A DNA stretch of 64,000 nucleotides from Thermococcus sp. 2319x1 (GCF_001484685.1 NZ_CP012200.1:1296321-1360320); one strand, 5' to 3'. Counted from the first letter of the stretch, positions 34,732 through 44,546 are shown. Numbers and translations are program-made. The notes: a model not told the origin generated them from the letters alone.

Positions 34732-36144
34732 GTTTTCTTCCACAACTCTGGAAAATCTTTCAATTTCCCCCTCCAGACTCCATTCCTTGAGGCTTAAGGG
34801 CTCGAGACCCTTTTCCAAGCGAAGCATGTTTAAAAGCCGCTTTGTGAATGCGAAGTTGTGGAAGATTCCGTGGAGATACGTTCCAAAGGTTCTCTCACCT
34901 ATAGCCCCCTCGGGCTCGAAGGCTTTGGCACCGTTTATCTCCTTTATTATTGAGAACGGTCTCTCACTTGTAGAGCGCCCCATCCTTATCTCGTAGCCTT
35001 CAACTTCCATTTCCATGGCTTGCTCCCACAGTATTTCCGATTTCAGGTGGTTGGTTCTCTTCTCCATCGTGAAGACCGTCTTAGCTGGCAGAAGACCGAT
35101 GCCCCTAACCTTGCCTCTCTTTGACTCGACATTGTCTATTATCTCCTTCCCAAGCATCTGAAAGCCACCGCAGATTCCCACAACGAATGAACCCTCACTG
35201 TGGGCGTTTATTATGGCATCTTCAATCCCGTTATCCCTCATCCAGAGCAAGTCTTCCACCGTGTTTTTGCTCCCCGGGATTATTATGAGGTCACCCTCTA
35301 TCTCATCCGCCCTCGTTACATAATCAACACCGTTGGCCCAATGAAGGGGTTCGAAATCGGTGAAGTTGCTTATATGTGGAAGCTTGATGATCTGTATGTG
35401 CAGCTCACCTTTAACTTTAGGAAACTCTGCTAAGGAATCTTCCTCTGGCAGTTTGTGATCCACATAGGGAATAACCCCCAAGACTCTCTTCCCATATTTC
35501 TGCTCCAGATACCCAAAGCCGGGTTCAAGGAGAGATTTATCTCCCCTAAACTTGTTAAAAACAAATCCCATAACTAGCTCCCTTTCCTCCTCGCTCAAAA
35601 GCTCCATCGTGCCTACTATTGAAGCAAAACTACCTCCCCTATCTATATCAGCAACGAGAATAACTTTGGCATTTGCATGCCTTGCAACCCGCATGTTTGC
35701 AATATCGTAATCCTTCAAGTTTATCTCCACAGGGGAGCCCGCTCCCTCAATTACTACGATATCATGACTATGCATAAGCTCATCCAGAACCTTCATGGCC
35801 CTTTTAAAGAGCTCCTCCTTGGTGGAAAGCATGTATTCTCTGGCTGAGACACTCCCGATGGGCTTCCCCATAAAAACTACTTGACTTCTCATGTTCCCCT
35901 CAGGTTTTAGAAGAATAGGATTGAACCTCACAGAGGGCTTCTTCTTACACGCCAAAGCCTGCAAATATTGAGCCCTGCTTATTTCTCCCCCTTCAATGCT
36001 TGGAGCAGAATTTAGGCTCATGTTCTGGCTCTTGAAGGGAACCACATCGTAGCCGAGGTTTGTAAGAATCCTGCATAACGCAAGGGCCAATAAGGATTTT
36101 CCAGCCCCTGAGGAAGTCCCCTGGATCATTAAAGCTCTACCCAT
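34693..36144 (-). CDS. cbiP: Cobyric acid synthase CbiP/CobQ
   Basis: 483 residues. The N-terminal dethiobiotin-synthetase-like ATPase has [18 protein letters not shown] and [12 protein letters not shown] (~40). The C-terminal class I glutamine amidotransferase has the nucleophile motif [10 protein letters not shown] (~330) and YLHGIFHN with the catalytic His (~430). It amidates four carboxylates of adenosylcobyrinic acid a,c-diamide. ATG at 36144 after GGTGGTGG. It follows btuF by 30 bp in the same direction. Confidence 0.95.
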   Translation of the reverse strand: MGRALMIQGTSSGAGKSLLALALCRILTNLGYDVVPFKSQNMSLNSAPSIEGGEISRAQYLQALACKKKPSVRFNPILLKPEGNMRSQVVFMGKPIGSVSAREYMLSTKEELFKRAMKVLDELMHSHDIVVIEGAGSPVEINLKDYDIANMRVARHANAKVILVADIDRGGSFASIVGTMELLSEEERELVMGFVFNKFRGDKSLLEPGFGYLEQKYGKRVLGVIPYVDHKLPEEDSLAEFPKVKGELHIQIIKLPHISNFTDFEPLHWANGVDYVTRADEIEGDLIIIPGSKNTVEDLLWMRDNGIEDAIINAHSEGSFVVGICGGFQMLGKEIIDNVESKRGKVRGIGLLPAKTVFTMEKRTNHLKSEILWEQAMEMEVEGYEIRMGRSTSERPFSIIKEINGAKAFEPEGAIGERTFGTYLHGIFHNFAFTKRLLNMLRLEKGLEPLSLKEWSLEGEIERFSRVVEENLDLNHILSELDI

Positions 36145-36173
36145 AACCACCACCAAAAAAGAGAAAAAAAGAA

Positions 36174-37187
36174 TCAGCCTGCCGTAGCCTCACATACAAG
36201 AGGCTGATATGTGAAGTTAAACACATCTTGATGTAAGAACTTTGCGATTTCCTCCAAACCCTCGACTATCCTTGGACTTGGCCTTGAAACGATGTCATCA
36301 CTGCTTAGAGTGTAAACCCTCCCATTTTTTACGGCATCTGTGTTAATAAGCTGAGTGTTGCAGAGGTCTTCCGCACTCATCCCCGCATGTGGAGGAAGGA
36401 TTATTACCTCCGGATTCCTTGCCAAGACTTCTTCAACACTCACTTGCGGCCACCCTTGAGTATCTCCAAATATGTTTTCTCCCCCTGCCAATATTATGAG
36501 ATCGTTAATGAAAGTGGCGTTACCAGCGGTCATCAGAGGGTCGCTCCAGACTATGTAAAAGACCTTTACTCTTGGAGCATCCTTTACTTTTGATCTTATT
36601 TCTTCAATCTTACTTTGCATGTTATTCACGACTTCATTTGCTTTCTCCTCTTTATTCGTAACTTTTCCCAAAAGTTCAACTGCTTTATAAATCTCCTCTA
36701 TACTTTTTGGATCAATGATTATGACCGGGGCTATCTTTTCAAGTTGTTCTAAGTATTTGAGATGCATTGAAGTACCAACTATAAGGTCTGGATTCAAAGA
36801 TGCTATCACCTCTATGCTGGGATCAGAAAATCCCCCGACAACGGTTCTCCCTTCTTGAACGTTCTCTGGGTAGTTGTCGAATTTTGTCACTCCAACAACT
36901 TTGTCGAGAGCGCCTATGAAATAGAGGGTTTCCGTTATACTTGGAGCTAAAGAAACTATTCTCTGGGGCTCTTTCTCTATGGTGACCTTCCTTCCGGCAA
37001 AATCGACTATAGCTAATGGATATTTAGGAGCGGGAGTTTGGGTTTCGCTTACTGTATTTGCCGTGGTTGTCGTGGGTGTCACTTTTTTTTCAGTGGTTTC
37101 TGTTGTGGTATTGGCGGTTTGCCCGATACAGCCCGCCACAACAACTCCAAACATAAGCAGTGCAAGCAGGATGCCAATCTTCTTCAT
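36174..37187 (-). CDS. btuF: Corrinoid-binding lipoprotein BtuF
   Basis: 337 residues. Signal [20 protein letters not shown] with a lipobox Cys, then a Thr-rich linker (~25-50) and a two-lobe periplasmic-binding fold: [18 protein letters not shown] (~80), [25 protein letters not shown] (~220) and a C-terminal [18 protein letters not shown]. It captures corrinoids for an ABC importer whose BtuC and BtuD genes are not in this window. ATG at 37187 after AGGTGAGG. The B12-type operator lies at its transcription start. Confidence 0.92.
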   Translation of the reverse strand: MKKIGILLALLMFGVVVAGCIGQTANTTTETTEKKVTPTTTTANTVSETQTPAPKYPLAIVDFAGRKVTIEKEPQRIVSLAPSITETLYFIGALDKVVGVTKFDNYPENVQEGRTVVGGFSDPSIEVIASLNPDLIVGTSMHLKYLEQLEKIAPVIIIDPKSIEEIYKAVELLGKVTNKEEKANEVVNNMQSKIEEIRSKVKDAPRVKVFYIVWSDPLMTAGNATFINDLIILAGGENIFGDTQGWPQVSVEEVLARNPEVIILPPHAGMSAEDLCNTQLINTDAVKNGRVYTLSSDDIVSRPSPRIVEGLEEIAKFLHQDVFNFTYQPLVCEATAG

Positions 37188-37196
37188 GTTCCTCAC

Positions 37197-37213
37197 CTGG
37201 ATAATTAGTCCAG
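37197..37213. promoter_or_regulatory. B12-type operator (site 6), btuF promoter
   Basis: CTGGAT-AATTA-GTCCAG, 17 bp, near-perfect inverted repeat, placed about 25 bp from the TATA core for the leftward gene. Confidence 0.65.
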
Positions 37214-37230
37214 CGATAATAAAAAAGGAG

Positions 37231-37242
37231 GGTATATAAACC
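37231..37242. promoter_or_regulatory. Near-palindromic TATA region serving divergent btuF and cobT
   Basis: GGTATATAAACC reads as a TATA box on both strands. The leftward start would be ~37207 and the rightward start ~37262, each inside or beside its own operator. Confidence 0.6.
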
Positions 37243-37244
37243 TA

Positions 37245-37261
37245 TTGGACAATTTGTCCAA
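37245..37261. promoter_or_regulatory. B12-type operator (site 7), cobT promoter
   Basis: TTGGAC-AATTT-GTCCAA, a perfect inverted repeat between the shared TATA region and the cobT ribosome site. Confidence 0.68.
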
Positions 37262-37272
37262 GGGTGATATCT

Positions 37273-38265
37273 ATGATGCTTGTGGTATTGGGAAACACCG
37301 AAGTATCTTTAATACCGGGAATAAGCATGGCAGGGGCAACGCCGGAGCTAACAAAACTAACTCCACCGGCAGATGCGGAATACCTTTTTTACGAAAGGCC
37401 GAAGATAATAGATGCAATACCCGTAACCCCAGAGGGACATCCAACTCCGGCAATAATTACAAAAGCGGCAAAAGAGCTTGCAGGTTTTCCCATTATGGTA
37501 GTCAGAGGAGGAACTTACATGGCACCCCTTGTGCCCCACATCCATATAAGCAGCCACGTTGGGAGGGACTTTAGAAAGGAAAAAGCTCTGCCAGAAGCGA
37601 GGGAAATAATGGAGAGGGCGATCATTCTTGGGAAAGAGCTAAACAGATTAAATCCCGAAGAGCTCGTTATTGGAGAGTCAACGCCGGGAGGAACAACAAC
37701 AGCTCAAGCGGTTTTGTGGGCTCTTGGATACGATGCAAAGACTTCCTCGGCTTCCCCAAAAAATCCTCAACCCTTAAAAGAGAAGGTAATAGCAGAGGGG
37801 TTCAAAAGGGCGGGTATAAAAGAAGGGGAGCTTAAGGACAAACCATTACTAGCCTTGGAAGAGTTTGGCGACCCGATGATGGCCACAGTTATAGGGATCG
37901 CCCGGAAGTTCAAAGGAAAAGTAATACTCGCCGGTGGAACACAAATGCTGGCTGTTGCAGCCTTGTTAAGAGCTATGGGAGAAGAGCTCGAAAGGTTCAC
38001 GATTGTGACAACAAAGTGGGTAATAAAAGACAGAAGCTCGACTTTCAAAGAAACGGCCGAGGAACTGGGAGTAGAGTACCAATATGCGAACTTGGACTTT
38101 TCAAAGAGCAGATTTAAAGGTCTTAGAGACTACGAAAGGGGCTACGTGAAAGAGGGGGTTGGAGCCGGAGGAGCTGCATGGCTGGCACTAAAGAGGGGAT
38201 TCACTGAGAGAGATATCGAGGGGAGAGTGGAAAAGCTCTACGAAAAACTCACAAAGAGTCCTTAG
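37273..38265 (+). CDS. cobT: Archaeal CobT-type nicotinate-nucleotide/base phosphoribosyltransferase
   Basis: 330 residues. N-terminal [37 protein letters not shown] (~77), [20 protein letters not shown] (~135) and [19 protein letters not shown] (~220) match the archaeal CobT family. It transfers ribose phosphate to a lower-ligand base, giving the alpha-ribazole phosphate that CobZ and CobS use. The chosen ATG is five bases after GGGTGAT; a second ATG follows directly. The 3' end overlaps cbiZ by 17 bp. Confidence 0.9.
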   Translation: MMLVVLGNTEVSLIPGISMAGATPELTKLTPPADAEYLFYERPKIIDAIPVTPEGHPTPAIITKAAKELAGFPIMVVRGGTYMAPLVPHIHISSHVGRDFRKEKALPEAREIMERAIILGKELNRLNPEELVIGESTPGGTTTAQAVLWALGYDAKTSSASPKNPQPLKEKVIAEGFKRAGIKEGELKDKPLLALEEFGDPMMATVIGIARKFKGKVILAGGTQMLAVAALLRAMGEELERFTIVTTKWVIKDRSSTFKETAEELGVEYQYANLDFSKSRFKGLRDYERGYVKEGVGAGGAAWLALKRGFTERDIEGRVEKLYEKLTKSP

Positions 38266-38836
38266 TTTTTTCCCACTTCTCCAAGCTTTCTTTTAGAGCT
38301 TTTCTAACCGCCCTCCCTATGTCTATTCCAAGCCTTGTGGCGGTTCCTGCCCATTCCCCTTCTCCCTCGAAGGCAAACACTCCAATTCCATCACTTGTAG
38401 TTCCAGTAGCATTATAACCGAGATCCAATAGTGTGTATGTTTTTGCTTCTGTGGCCGTCATTATTGCATTTGCCATAGCTCCCAGAGTGAGCCCTTCTTC
38501 AATAACCAGAGCTATGTTGATTGTTTTGCTTAAAAATCGGGGAGGCTCATCCCCAGCTATTGCGGGATTAGTCATTCCCGCTGTGATGTAGGCCCTAACG
38601 TTTCCATACTCTGCAATAGAGAGGACCTTTTTTATATCTGCAGCAGTCATGAAACCTACAAAATTCTCCAGCCCATTTGCCCTTTCAAATTCAAGACAAT
38701 CCTTCTTGTAATCTCCGTTATAATTTTTGTGAACCTGCATGAAAAAGAACCCGTTAGCTCTGAAAACTCCACCGTTATGGGGTGCATTACTGAGAGAAAT
38801 CATTTGAGACTTAAAAGGGTGCACAAATGCCATCAT
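38249..38836 (-). CDS. cbiZ: Adenosylcobinamide amidohydrolase CbiZ
   Basis: 195 residues. [22 protein letters not shown] (in part; ~15-35), GFMTAADIK (~62), [11 protein letters not shown] (~82) and [14 protein letters not shown] (~145) are CbiZ features. It removes the aminopropanol tail from imported adenosylcobinamide, returning cobyric acid for re-assembly by CbiB. Two adjacent ATGs (38836 and 38833) could start it; no strong ribosome site is visible. It lies in the same direction as the L10e gene upstream. Confidence 0.92.
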   Translation of the reverse strand: MMAFVHPFKSQMISLSNAPHNGGVFRANGFFFMQVHKNYNGDYKKDCLEFERANGLENFVGFMTAADIKKVLSIAEYGNVRAYITAGMTNPAIAGDEPPRFLSKTINIALVIEEGLTLGAMANAIMTATEAKTYTLLDLGYNATGTTSDGIGVFAFEGEGEWAGTATRLGIDIGRAVRKALKESLEKWEKTKDSL

Positions 38837-38874
38837 GAAAGAAAAGGAAAAGTTAAGGTTAATAAGCTTTTACC

Positions 38875-39417
38875 TCAAAGTGTTGACAGTATTTTGGTTG
38901 TTACGTCGTTTCCTTCCTTGTCGTAGATTCTGTAGTAGCACTTGCATGGGAATTTCATGCTTGCTCTCTTCATTGCGGCAATTGCAAACTTTAGGTGCTC
39001 TCTGTTAACCCTAACGGTGAGGATCTTCTGATCTTTCTTAAGTCTTGCAGCCAATCCAATTGGCTTTCCAAAGGGCCTTCTCATACCGTTTCCGTAACGG
39101 TCGGCCTTTCTTCCGGTAGCCATCGGGTTTTCTCTAAGCACTTGGAATGGGTAAACCCTAATCTTGTAGTGGAAGTTGCTCCTACCGACGTTCTTTGTGA
39201 GGAATCTGTTGATTTGAGTTCTTGCAGCTTCAAGGGCGTTTTGCCTGATTTGGACTGGCTCAGCTGTGTGAAGGCTAACCTCAAACTCAAAGTCTCCAGC
39301 GGGATTCCCCATGTCGAAGATAGTAATTTTTGGACCTGGAGCACCTCTAATGTATTCCCTTCTCGTGTAAGCGGGCTTATCAACGTATCTGTCAATCTTG
39401 GCCGGTCTCAAAGCCAT
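38875..39417 (-). CDS. rpl10e: Ribosomal protein L10e (uL16)
   Basis: 180 residues, the expected archaeal length. [20 protein letters not shown] starts the protein, and [40 protein letters not shown] and [10 protein letters not shown] follow in order. It sits at the base of the central protuberance near the tRNA sites. ATG at 39417 after AGGTGAG; three upstream codons are not needed. Confidence 0.96.
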   Translation of the reverse strand: MALRPAKIDRYVDKPAYTRREYIRGAPGPKITIFDMGNPAGDFEFEVSLHTAEPVQIRQNALEAARTQINRFLTKNVGRSNFHYKIRVYPFQVLRENPMATGRKADRYGNGMRRPFGKPIGLAARLKKDQKILTVRVNREHLKFAIAAMKRASMKFPCKCYYRIYDKEGNDVTTKILSTL

Positions 39418-39564
39418 ACTTCTCACCTCCCAAATGAGCGTAATCTAAAGGTAAGCACTTTGCTTAGCTTATAAAAGTTTTGGATTCTTGACTTGAAAGC
39501 TTTTTGGTGGTGGATATATAAAGGTTTTTATAATCTATGAGCCATCTTTCAACTGGGTGATACT

Positions 39565-40710
39565 ATGCAGTTTGAGGATGCCTATAGGGAAGTTTACGAG
39601 ATAGTAAAGCCAAAATACAAACTCTTCACCGCAGGCCCAGTTGCATGTTTTCCGGAAGTTCTTGAGATAATGAAAGTCCAGATGTTTAGTCACAGAGCAA
39701 AGGAGTACAAGCAGATGCACGTCGATACCGTTGAGAGACTCAAGAGGTTCCTTGAAGTTGAGAAAGGAGAAGTTCTTCTCTTCCCGAGCTCCGGTACTGG
39801 AGTGATGGAAGCAAGCATTAGGAACGGTGTTTCCAAAGGCGGAAAGGTTCTTGTGACAATAATCGGAGCTTTCGGAAAAAGGTACAAGCAGGTTGTAGAG
39901 AGCAATGGAAGAAAGGCCGTAACCTTAGAATATGAGCCCGGAAAGGCCGTAAAACCGGAAGATCTCGATGAGGCACTAAAGAAAAACCCGGACGTTGAGG
40001 CTGTGACAATAACCTATAACGAAACTTCTACCGGTGTTCTCAATCCTTTACCGGAGTTAGCCAAGGTGGCAAAGGAGCACGACAAGCTTGTTTTCGTTGA
40101 TGCCGTGAGTGCAATGGGTGGGGCCGACATAAGGTTCACCAAATGGGGAATCGATGTTGTCTTCGGAAGTTCCCAAAAGGCTTTTGGAGTTCCTCCCGGG
40201 TTAGCTATTGGAGCTTTCAGTGAAGAATTCATTGAAATAGCCCACAAAATGGAAGAGAGAGGCTGGTACTTTGACATTCCAAGGTACATCAAAGTGCAGA
40301 ACGAAAAGCAGGGGCCACCTTCAACCCCGGCAATGCCCCAGGAGTTTGGCCTAAACGTTGTGCTTAGAATAATCGATAAGATGGGCGGAAAAGAGAAGTG
40401 GCTTGAGATGTATAAAAAGAGAAGCGAGATGATAAGGAACGGAGTAAGAGAGATTGGCTTAGAAATTCTTGCCGAAAAAGGCTACGAGAGCCCCACAATA
40501 ACGGCAGTACTTACACCGGAGGGCATTAAAGGAGATCAAGTTTATAACGCAATGCGTGAGAGGGGTTTTGAGCTTGCTAAGGGCTACGGTGAAGGCATAA
40601 AGGAGAAAACCTTCAGAATTGGAAACATGGGATACATGACGTTTGAAGACATTGAAGAGATGCTCCAGAATCTGAGAGAAGTGATAGAAGAATTAAAGGC
40701 AAAGGTCTAA
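39565..40710 (+). CDS. Class V aminotransferase (alanine/serine-glyoxylate or -pyruvate type)
   Basis: 381 residues. YKLFTAGPVACFPEVLEIM at the start, FPSSGTGVMEASIRN (~72), VDAVSAMGGADI (~170) and the PLP-lysine motif VFGSSQKAFGVPPGLA (~192) define the alanine:glyoxylate/serine:pyruvate subgroup. It transfers amino groups between Ala or Ser and a 2-oxo acid; the exact pair is not readable from sequence. Start ATG after GGGTGATACT. Confidence 0.9.
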   Translation: MQFEDAYREVYEIVKPKYKLFTAGPVACFPEVLEIMKVQMFSHRAKEYKQMHVDTVERLKRFLEVEKGEVLLFPSSGTGVMEASIRNGVSKGGKVLVTIIGAFGKRYKQVVESNGRKAVTLEYEPGKAVKPEDLDEALKKNPDVEAVTITYNETSTGVLNPLPELAKVAKEHDKLVFVDAVSAMGGADIRFTKWGIDVVFGSSQKAFGVPPGLAIGAFSEEFIEIAHKMEERGWYFDIPRYIKVQNEKQGPPSTPAMPQEFGLNVVLRIIDKMGGKEKWLEMYKKRSEMIRNGVREIGLEILAEKGYESPTITAVLTPEGIKGDQVYNAMRERGFELAKGYGEGIKEKTFRIGNMGYMTFEDIEEMLQNLREVIEELKAKV

Positions 40711-41300
40711 GCAACTTTCTCCAGCTTTATTTCTCCTTCTTTTTGAACAACCCGATAGATTGCGTTCACCCTTCTAAGGCCGCTCTTTATGTCCCTATAA
40801 AGTTCAATAACAAGCTCAAACCTTGCAAGGGTTTTGTCGTCTATTCTAAGCCAGTGTTTTATCTCCCCCACTAAGTCCCTCGAGAGGACAAGTGAGGAAA
40901 TTATAAAGGGATAATCATCGATTATTTTGTCCAGCAGGTATGGAACGTCAATTGTATGGAGGGTGTCTACAACAACGTAATCGGGATTGAGTTTCTTAAT
41001 CTCCTCTATAACCTCCTTAGTTCTTTGTTTGGTGCTCTTCTCATTGAACTCGGTGTCTATCACGTGGACGTTCTTCTTGAAGGGCTTAAACTCCCCATAG
41101 GCCGTGACAACGGCTATTTTCCATTCCTCTGGAATGAGATGAATCATTGCCTCGATCAGCTTTGTTTTACCGGCCCTACTTGTCCCAACGACGAGAATGT
41201 CTTCTTTCTTTAATATGGACTCTCTAATCACTTCCAGCTGGTGTTTGGTTATGGTTTCGTATCTCAAAAGATCCTCCGGCGTAAAGATATAGACGCCCAT
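40707..41300 (-). CDS. Small P-loop ATPase, VirB11/PilT-like
   Basis: 197 residues. Walker A VGTSRAGKTKLIE (~40) and the Walker B-like YVVVDTLHTID (~115), followed by an SLVLSRDLVGE segment. The layout resembles the C-terminal half of secretion ATPases but lacks the N-terminal domain. No pilus or secretion neighbours are present, so a stand-alone regulatory or mobility role cannot be decided. Its stop overlaps the aminotransferase stop region by 4 bp. Confidence 0.7.
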   Translation of the reverse strand: MGVYIFTPEDLLRYETITKHQLEVIRESILKKEDILVVGTSRAGKTKLIEAMIHLIPEEWKIAVVTAYGEFKPFKKNVHVIDTEFNEKSTKQRTKEVIEEIKKLNPDYVVVDTLHTIDVPYLLDKIIDDYPFIISSLVLSRDLVGEIKHWLRIDDKTLARFELVIELYRDIKSGLRRVNAIYRVVQKEGEIKLEKVA

Positions 41301-41452
41301 TTCCTCGTCACCAAAAGGTATTGGGTTTTGGCATTATTAAACATATGGTTGAGCGCTCTCATATGGAGATTTAAGATGAGACCTCAAAGCTTGCCGTCTA
41401 ATTTTAGTTAATTTTTTAAACCCCAATTTTTATCCCACCATGAACTCATGAG

Positions 41453-41491
41453 GCTCTCTCAGAAAAATGCGGGTTTCCCGCGTGAGAGAGC
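41453..41491. other. Strong hairpin upstream of the aEF1A promoter
   Basis: Nine-base arms GCTCTCTCA (41453-41461) and TGAGAGAGC (41483-41491) enclose a second perfect stem GCGGG-TTT-CCCGC (41469-41481). A TATA-like TTTTTTAAACC (~41411-41421) lies ~25 bp before 41440, so it could be a short RNA. It could equally be a termination or regulatory structure between divergent genes. Confidence 0.5.
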
Positions 41492-41507
41492 TGAGGTTTA
41501 GAGAAAG

Positions 41508-41517
41508 CTTTAAAAAC
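41508..41517 (+). promoter_or_regulatory. TATA box of the aEF1A gene
   Basis: CTTTAAAAAC preceded by GAGAAAG (BRE-like). Transcription would begin near 41538 before the GGAGGTG ribosome site. Confidence 0.6.
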
Positions 41518-41563
41518 CCACTTTGATGAATAGACTTAGGCATAACTTTGGAGGTGTATTAAG

Positions 41564-42850
41564 ATGGCAAAGGAGAAGCCACACGTTAATATAGTGTTTA
41601 TCGGACACGTAGACCACGGAAAGAGTACAACAATCGGTAGATTGCTCTTCGACACGGCCACCATTCCGGAGAGCATCATCAAGAAGTTCGAGGAAATGGG
41701 TGAAAAGGGTAAGTCATTTAAGTTCGCTTGGGTCATGGACAGACTCAAGGAAGAGAGAGAAAGAGGTATTACAATCGACGTTGCCCACACCAAGTTCGAG
41801 ACCCCACACAGGTACATTACCATTATCGACGCTCCAGGACACAGGGACTTCGTTAAAAACATGATTACCGGTGCTTCACAGGCTGACGCTGCAGTTCTTG
41901 TCGTTGCAGCCACAGATGGTGTCATGCCACAGACAAAGGAGCACGCATTCCTCGCAAGAACACTCGGTATCAACCACATAATCGTTGCGATTAACAAGAT
42001 GGACATGGTCAACTACGACGAGAAGAAGTTTAAAGAGGTTGCAACACAAGTTACAAAGCTCTTGCAAATGCTCGGTTACAAGAACTTCCCAGTCATCCCA
42101 ATAAGCGCTTGGAACGGTGACAACGTAGTTAAGAAGAGCGACAAGATGCCCTGGTACAACGGTCCAACACTCATCGAGGCCCTTGACCAGATCCCAGAAC
42201 CAGAGAAGCCAGTTGACAAGCCACTTAGAATCCCAATCCAAGACGTCTACTCAATTAAGGGTGTCGGTACAGTCCCAGTCGGTAGAGTTGAAACCGGAAG
42301 ACTTAAGGTTGGGGATGTAGTCATCTTCGAGCCAGCATCAACAATCTTCCACAAGCCAATACAAGGTGAAGTCAAGAGCATTGAAATGCACCACGAGCCA
42401 CTTGAAGAGGCCCTTCCAGGTGACAACATTGGTTTCAACGTCAGAGGTGTCGGTAAGAACGACATAAAGAGAGGTGACGTCGCTGGACATCCAACCAACC
42501 CACCAACAGTTGTCAGACCAAGGGACACATTCAAGGCCCAAATTATCGTCCTCAACCACCCAACAGCTATTACAATCGGTTACACACCAGTTCTCCACGC
42601 TCACACAACCCAGGTCGCGGTTAGATTCGAGCAAATCCTTGCCAAGCTCGACCCAAGAACGGGTAACATCGTGGAGGAGAACCCACAATTCATCAAGACC
42701 GGTGACTCAGCTATCGTAATCCTCAGACCAACCAAGCCAATGGTCATCGAGCCAGTTAAGGAGATACCACAGCTCGGTAGATTCGCTATCAGAGACATGG
42801 GTCAAACAGTCGCTGCCGGTATGGTTATATCCATCCAGAAGGGCGAGTGA
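41564..42850 (+). CDS. tuf: Translation elongation factor 1-alpha (aEF1A)
   Basis: 428 residues. GTPase motifs [13 protein letters not shown] (~14), [12 protein letters not shown] (~93) and [10 protein letters not shown] (~150), then domains 2 and 3. It carries aminoacyl-tRNA to the ribosome. Codon use is strongly biased to C-ending codons (e.g. GTC, ACC, CCA-rich), as expected for a highly expressed gene. Start after GGAGGTG. S10 follows. Confidence 0.98.
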   Translation: MAKEKPHVNIVFIGHVDHGKSTTIGRLLFDTATIPESIIKKFEEMGEKGKSFKFAWVMDRLKEERERGITIDVAHTKFETPHRYITIIDAPGHRDFVKNMITGASQADAAVLVVAATDGVMPQTKEHAFLARTLGINHIIVAINKMDMVNYDEKKFKEVATQVTKLLQMLGYKNFPVIPISAWNGDNVVKKSDKMPWYNGPTLIEALDQIPEPEKPVDKPLRIPIQDVYSIKGVGTVPVGRVETGRLKVGDVVIFEPASTIFHKPIQGEVKSIEMHHEPLEEALPGDNIGFNVRGVGKNDIKRGDVAGHPTNPPTVVRPRDTFKAQIIVLNHPTAITIGYTPVLHAHTTQVAVRFEQILAKLDPRTGNIVEENPQFIKTGDSAIVILRPTKPMVIEPVKEIPQLGRFAIRDMGQTVAAGMVISIQKGE

Positions 42851-42917
42851 AGCCCTTCTCTAGCCCTTTCCTTTAAAATTATTACTTTTCCCATTAGAAC
42901 TTAGAGAGGTGGCAAAA

Positions 42918-43226
42918 ATGCAAAAAGCAAGAATTAAGCTTGCGAGCACAAACATAAGTGCTCTTAATGAGGTTACAGACCAGATCAAGCAGATTGCAGA
43001 GAGAACAGGGGTTAGAATGAGCGGGCCTATTCCACTTCCAACCAAAAGGATAAGGATAACCACAAGGAAGAGCCCCGATGGGGAAGGAAGCGCAACTTTT
43101 GATAGATTCGAACTTAGGGTTCACAAGAGACTCATAGACATTGAAGCTGATGAGAGAGCTATGAGGCAGATCATGAGGATTCGCGTTCCCGAGGATGTCA
43201 CAATCGAGATTGAGCTCATCTCATGA
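42918..43226 (+). CDS. rps10: Ribosomal protein S10 (uS10)
   Basis: 102 residues. [41 protein letters not shown] (in part) and [20 protein letters not shown] are S10 features. ATG at 42918 after AGAGGTGG; a GTG three codons upstream overlaps that site. It forms the usual archaeal pair with aEF1A. Confidence 0.97.
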   Translation: MQKARIKLASTNISALNEVTDQIKQIAERTGVRMSGPIPLPTKRIRITTRKSPDGEGSATFDRFELRVHKRLIDIEADERAMRQIMRIRVPEDVTIEIELIS

Positions 43227-43243
43227 TTCTCATTATTTTTAGC

Positions 43244-43331
43244 GCCGGGGTAGCCTAGCCTGGGAAGGCGCGGGCCTGGAGAGTCCGTGGGCGTTAAGCC
43301 CGCCGGGGTTCAAATCCCCGCCCCGGCGCCA
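43244..43331 (+). tRNA. tRNA-Ser (GGA)
   Basis: Class II tRNA with a long variable arm (TGGGCGTTAAGCCCG). Acceptor GCCGGGG/CCCCGGC, anticodon loop CTGGAGA giving GGA, T arm CGGGGTTCAAATCCCCG, discriminator G and encoded CCA. It starts 18 bp after the S10 stop and may be co-transcribed. Confidence 0.95.
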
Positions 43332-43378
43332 ACACCCTTATAAAGCTCTTTTCCTCATCTCCGCTGGTGAATAAAGCT

Positions 43379-43699
43379 ATGGAGAACTATCTCAAGCTCA
43401 TCCCCAGAAGAAATGAAGAAATCAAACTAAGAAAGATCGATGGAAAGTATTACCTTCTAATCCCCATGACATCCAAACTGGATTTTCTCGCAAGGAAGCT
43501 TCATGGTGACTACAGGCGAATAGAACTCGATGAAATCGGGGTCTTTGTGTGGGAACTTTGCGATGGCACGAGGACAATAGAACAAATAGGGAAAAAAGTG
43601 AAAGAAAGATTTGGGGAAAATGCCGAACCGTTGTATGAAAGACTTGTAGCCTTTATCCTTGAGCTATACAAGAGAAATCTCGTTCTCTTGGGTGGATGA
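43379..43699 (+). CDS. Free-standing PqqD-like (RRE-fold) protein
   Basis: 106 residues. After a basic N-terminus (MENYLKLIPRRNEEIKLRKI) the region from ~60 reads LDEIGVFVWELCDGTRTIEQ and then two helices ending LELYKRNLVLL, the standard PqqD pattern. Such proteins bind RiPP leaders, but no precursor or maturase is next to it; the window's only radical SAM maturase is 10 kb away and has its own PqqD-like domain. ATG at 43379 after GGTGA. The stop precedes the EamA gene by one base. Confidence 0.82.
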   Translation: MENYLKLIPRRNEEIKLRKIDGKYYLLIPMTSKLDFLARKLHGDYRRIELDEIGVFVWELCDGTRTIEQIGKKVKERFGENAEPLYERLVAFILELYKRNLVLLGG

Positions 43700-43700
43700 A

Positions 43701-44546
43701 ATGAACAAAGAGACCGAAGGGACTCTCTTGGCCCTTCTTGGCATGTTTCTCTATGGAATAGAACCCGTGGTAATCAAGACAAACCCCACCAATCCGCTAA
43801 GCTTTGCAGCATTTTCTGCCCTCATAGCTTCCCTAATCCTTTGGCCAATCGTTTTACTTACATCCGGGTGGAAAGAAGTAAAAGAAAATCCCCAGTATAT
43901 TCCAAGAGCATTTTTGGTAGGGGTGTTTGGAACTGCCTTAGCCTATATAGCCTATTCTTATGGGGCTCGATTAAGCACAGCTATAAACGCCTCTCTTATC
44001 ACAAGGGCAGAAGTCCTTTTCTCGTTTGTTCTTGCATATGTTTTCCTAAGGGAAAAAATAACTAAACACCAAGTCTTCTGGTCATTTTCAATACTTGCAG
44101 GTCTATTCTTAGTGATAACACAGGGAAGGGCGTTAATACCAAGAGAGGGAGATTTGCTCCTTCTATTGGTTCCTCTCTTCTGGCAGAGCGGACATGTGAT
44201 AGCAAAAAAACTCCCATACAGTCCATTCCTTATAGCGGCATTTAGGAACACCTTTGGAGGAATCCTGCTCTTTTTGCTTGCTCTCTCTTCTGGGCTTGAG
44301 TTTTCAAGGCTCGCTGTAGCTGAAGGCATAATACTCTCATTTGGACAAGTGATATGGTACCTCGCAATAAAGCGGATAAACCTCTCAAAGGCGACGGCAA
44401 TAATAACACCCGCCCCCGCAGTAGCAATAGGAGCTGCAATCCTCCTTGGGGAAGAATTCACAGTATATCACCTAATAGGGTTTGCGCTCATAACCGCTGG
44501 AACCTTTATGGTCAGCAGGATCAAAAGCGAGCTAAAGACGGCTTAG
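43701..44546 (+). CDS. EamA/DMT-family transporter
   Basis: 281 residues with about ten hydrophobic helices in two EamA repeats: TLLALLGMFLYGIEPVVIKT opens repeat 1 and LLLVPLFWQSGHVIAKKL opens repeat 2. The C-terminus IGAAILLGEEFTVYHLIG holds the conserved EamA glutamates. Export or import of small metabolites is likely; the substrate is unknown. RBS GGTGGATGAA overlaps the PqqD-like stop. It converges with the next gene by 15 bp. Confidence 0.9.
   Translation: MNKETEGTLLALLGMFLYGIEPVVIKTNPTNPLSFAAFSALIASLILWPIVLLTSGWKEVKENPQYIPRAFLVGVFGTALAYIAYSYGARLSTAINASLITRAEVLFSFVLAYVFLREKITKHQVFWSFSILAGLFLVITQGRALIPREGDLLLLLVPLFWQSGHVIAKKLPYSPFLIAAFRNTFGGILLFLLALSSGLEFSRLAVAEGIILSFGQVIWYLAIKRINLSKATAIITPAPAVAIGAAILLGEEFTVYHLIGFALITAGTFMVSRIKSELKTA

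Noticed and set aside
41440-41495. C/D box small RNA
   Set aside because: A CTGA is present but no acceptable RTGATGA C box or internal D'/C' pair was found, so only the hairpin is reported.
41536-42241. Leftward open frames opposite aEF1A
   Set aside because: They are a consequence of the strong codon bias of the highly expressed aEF1A gene; no start signals or family.
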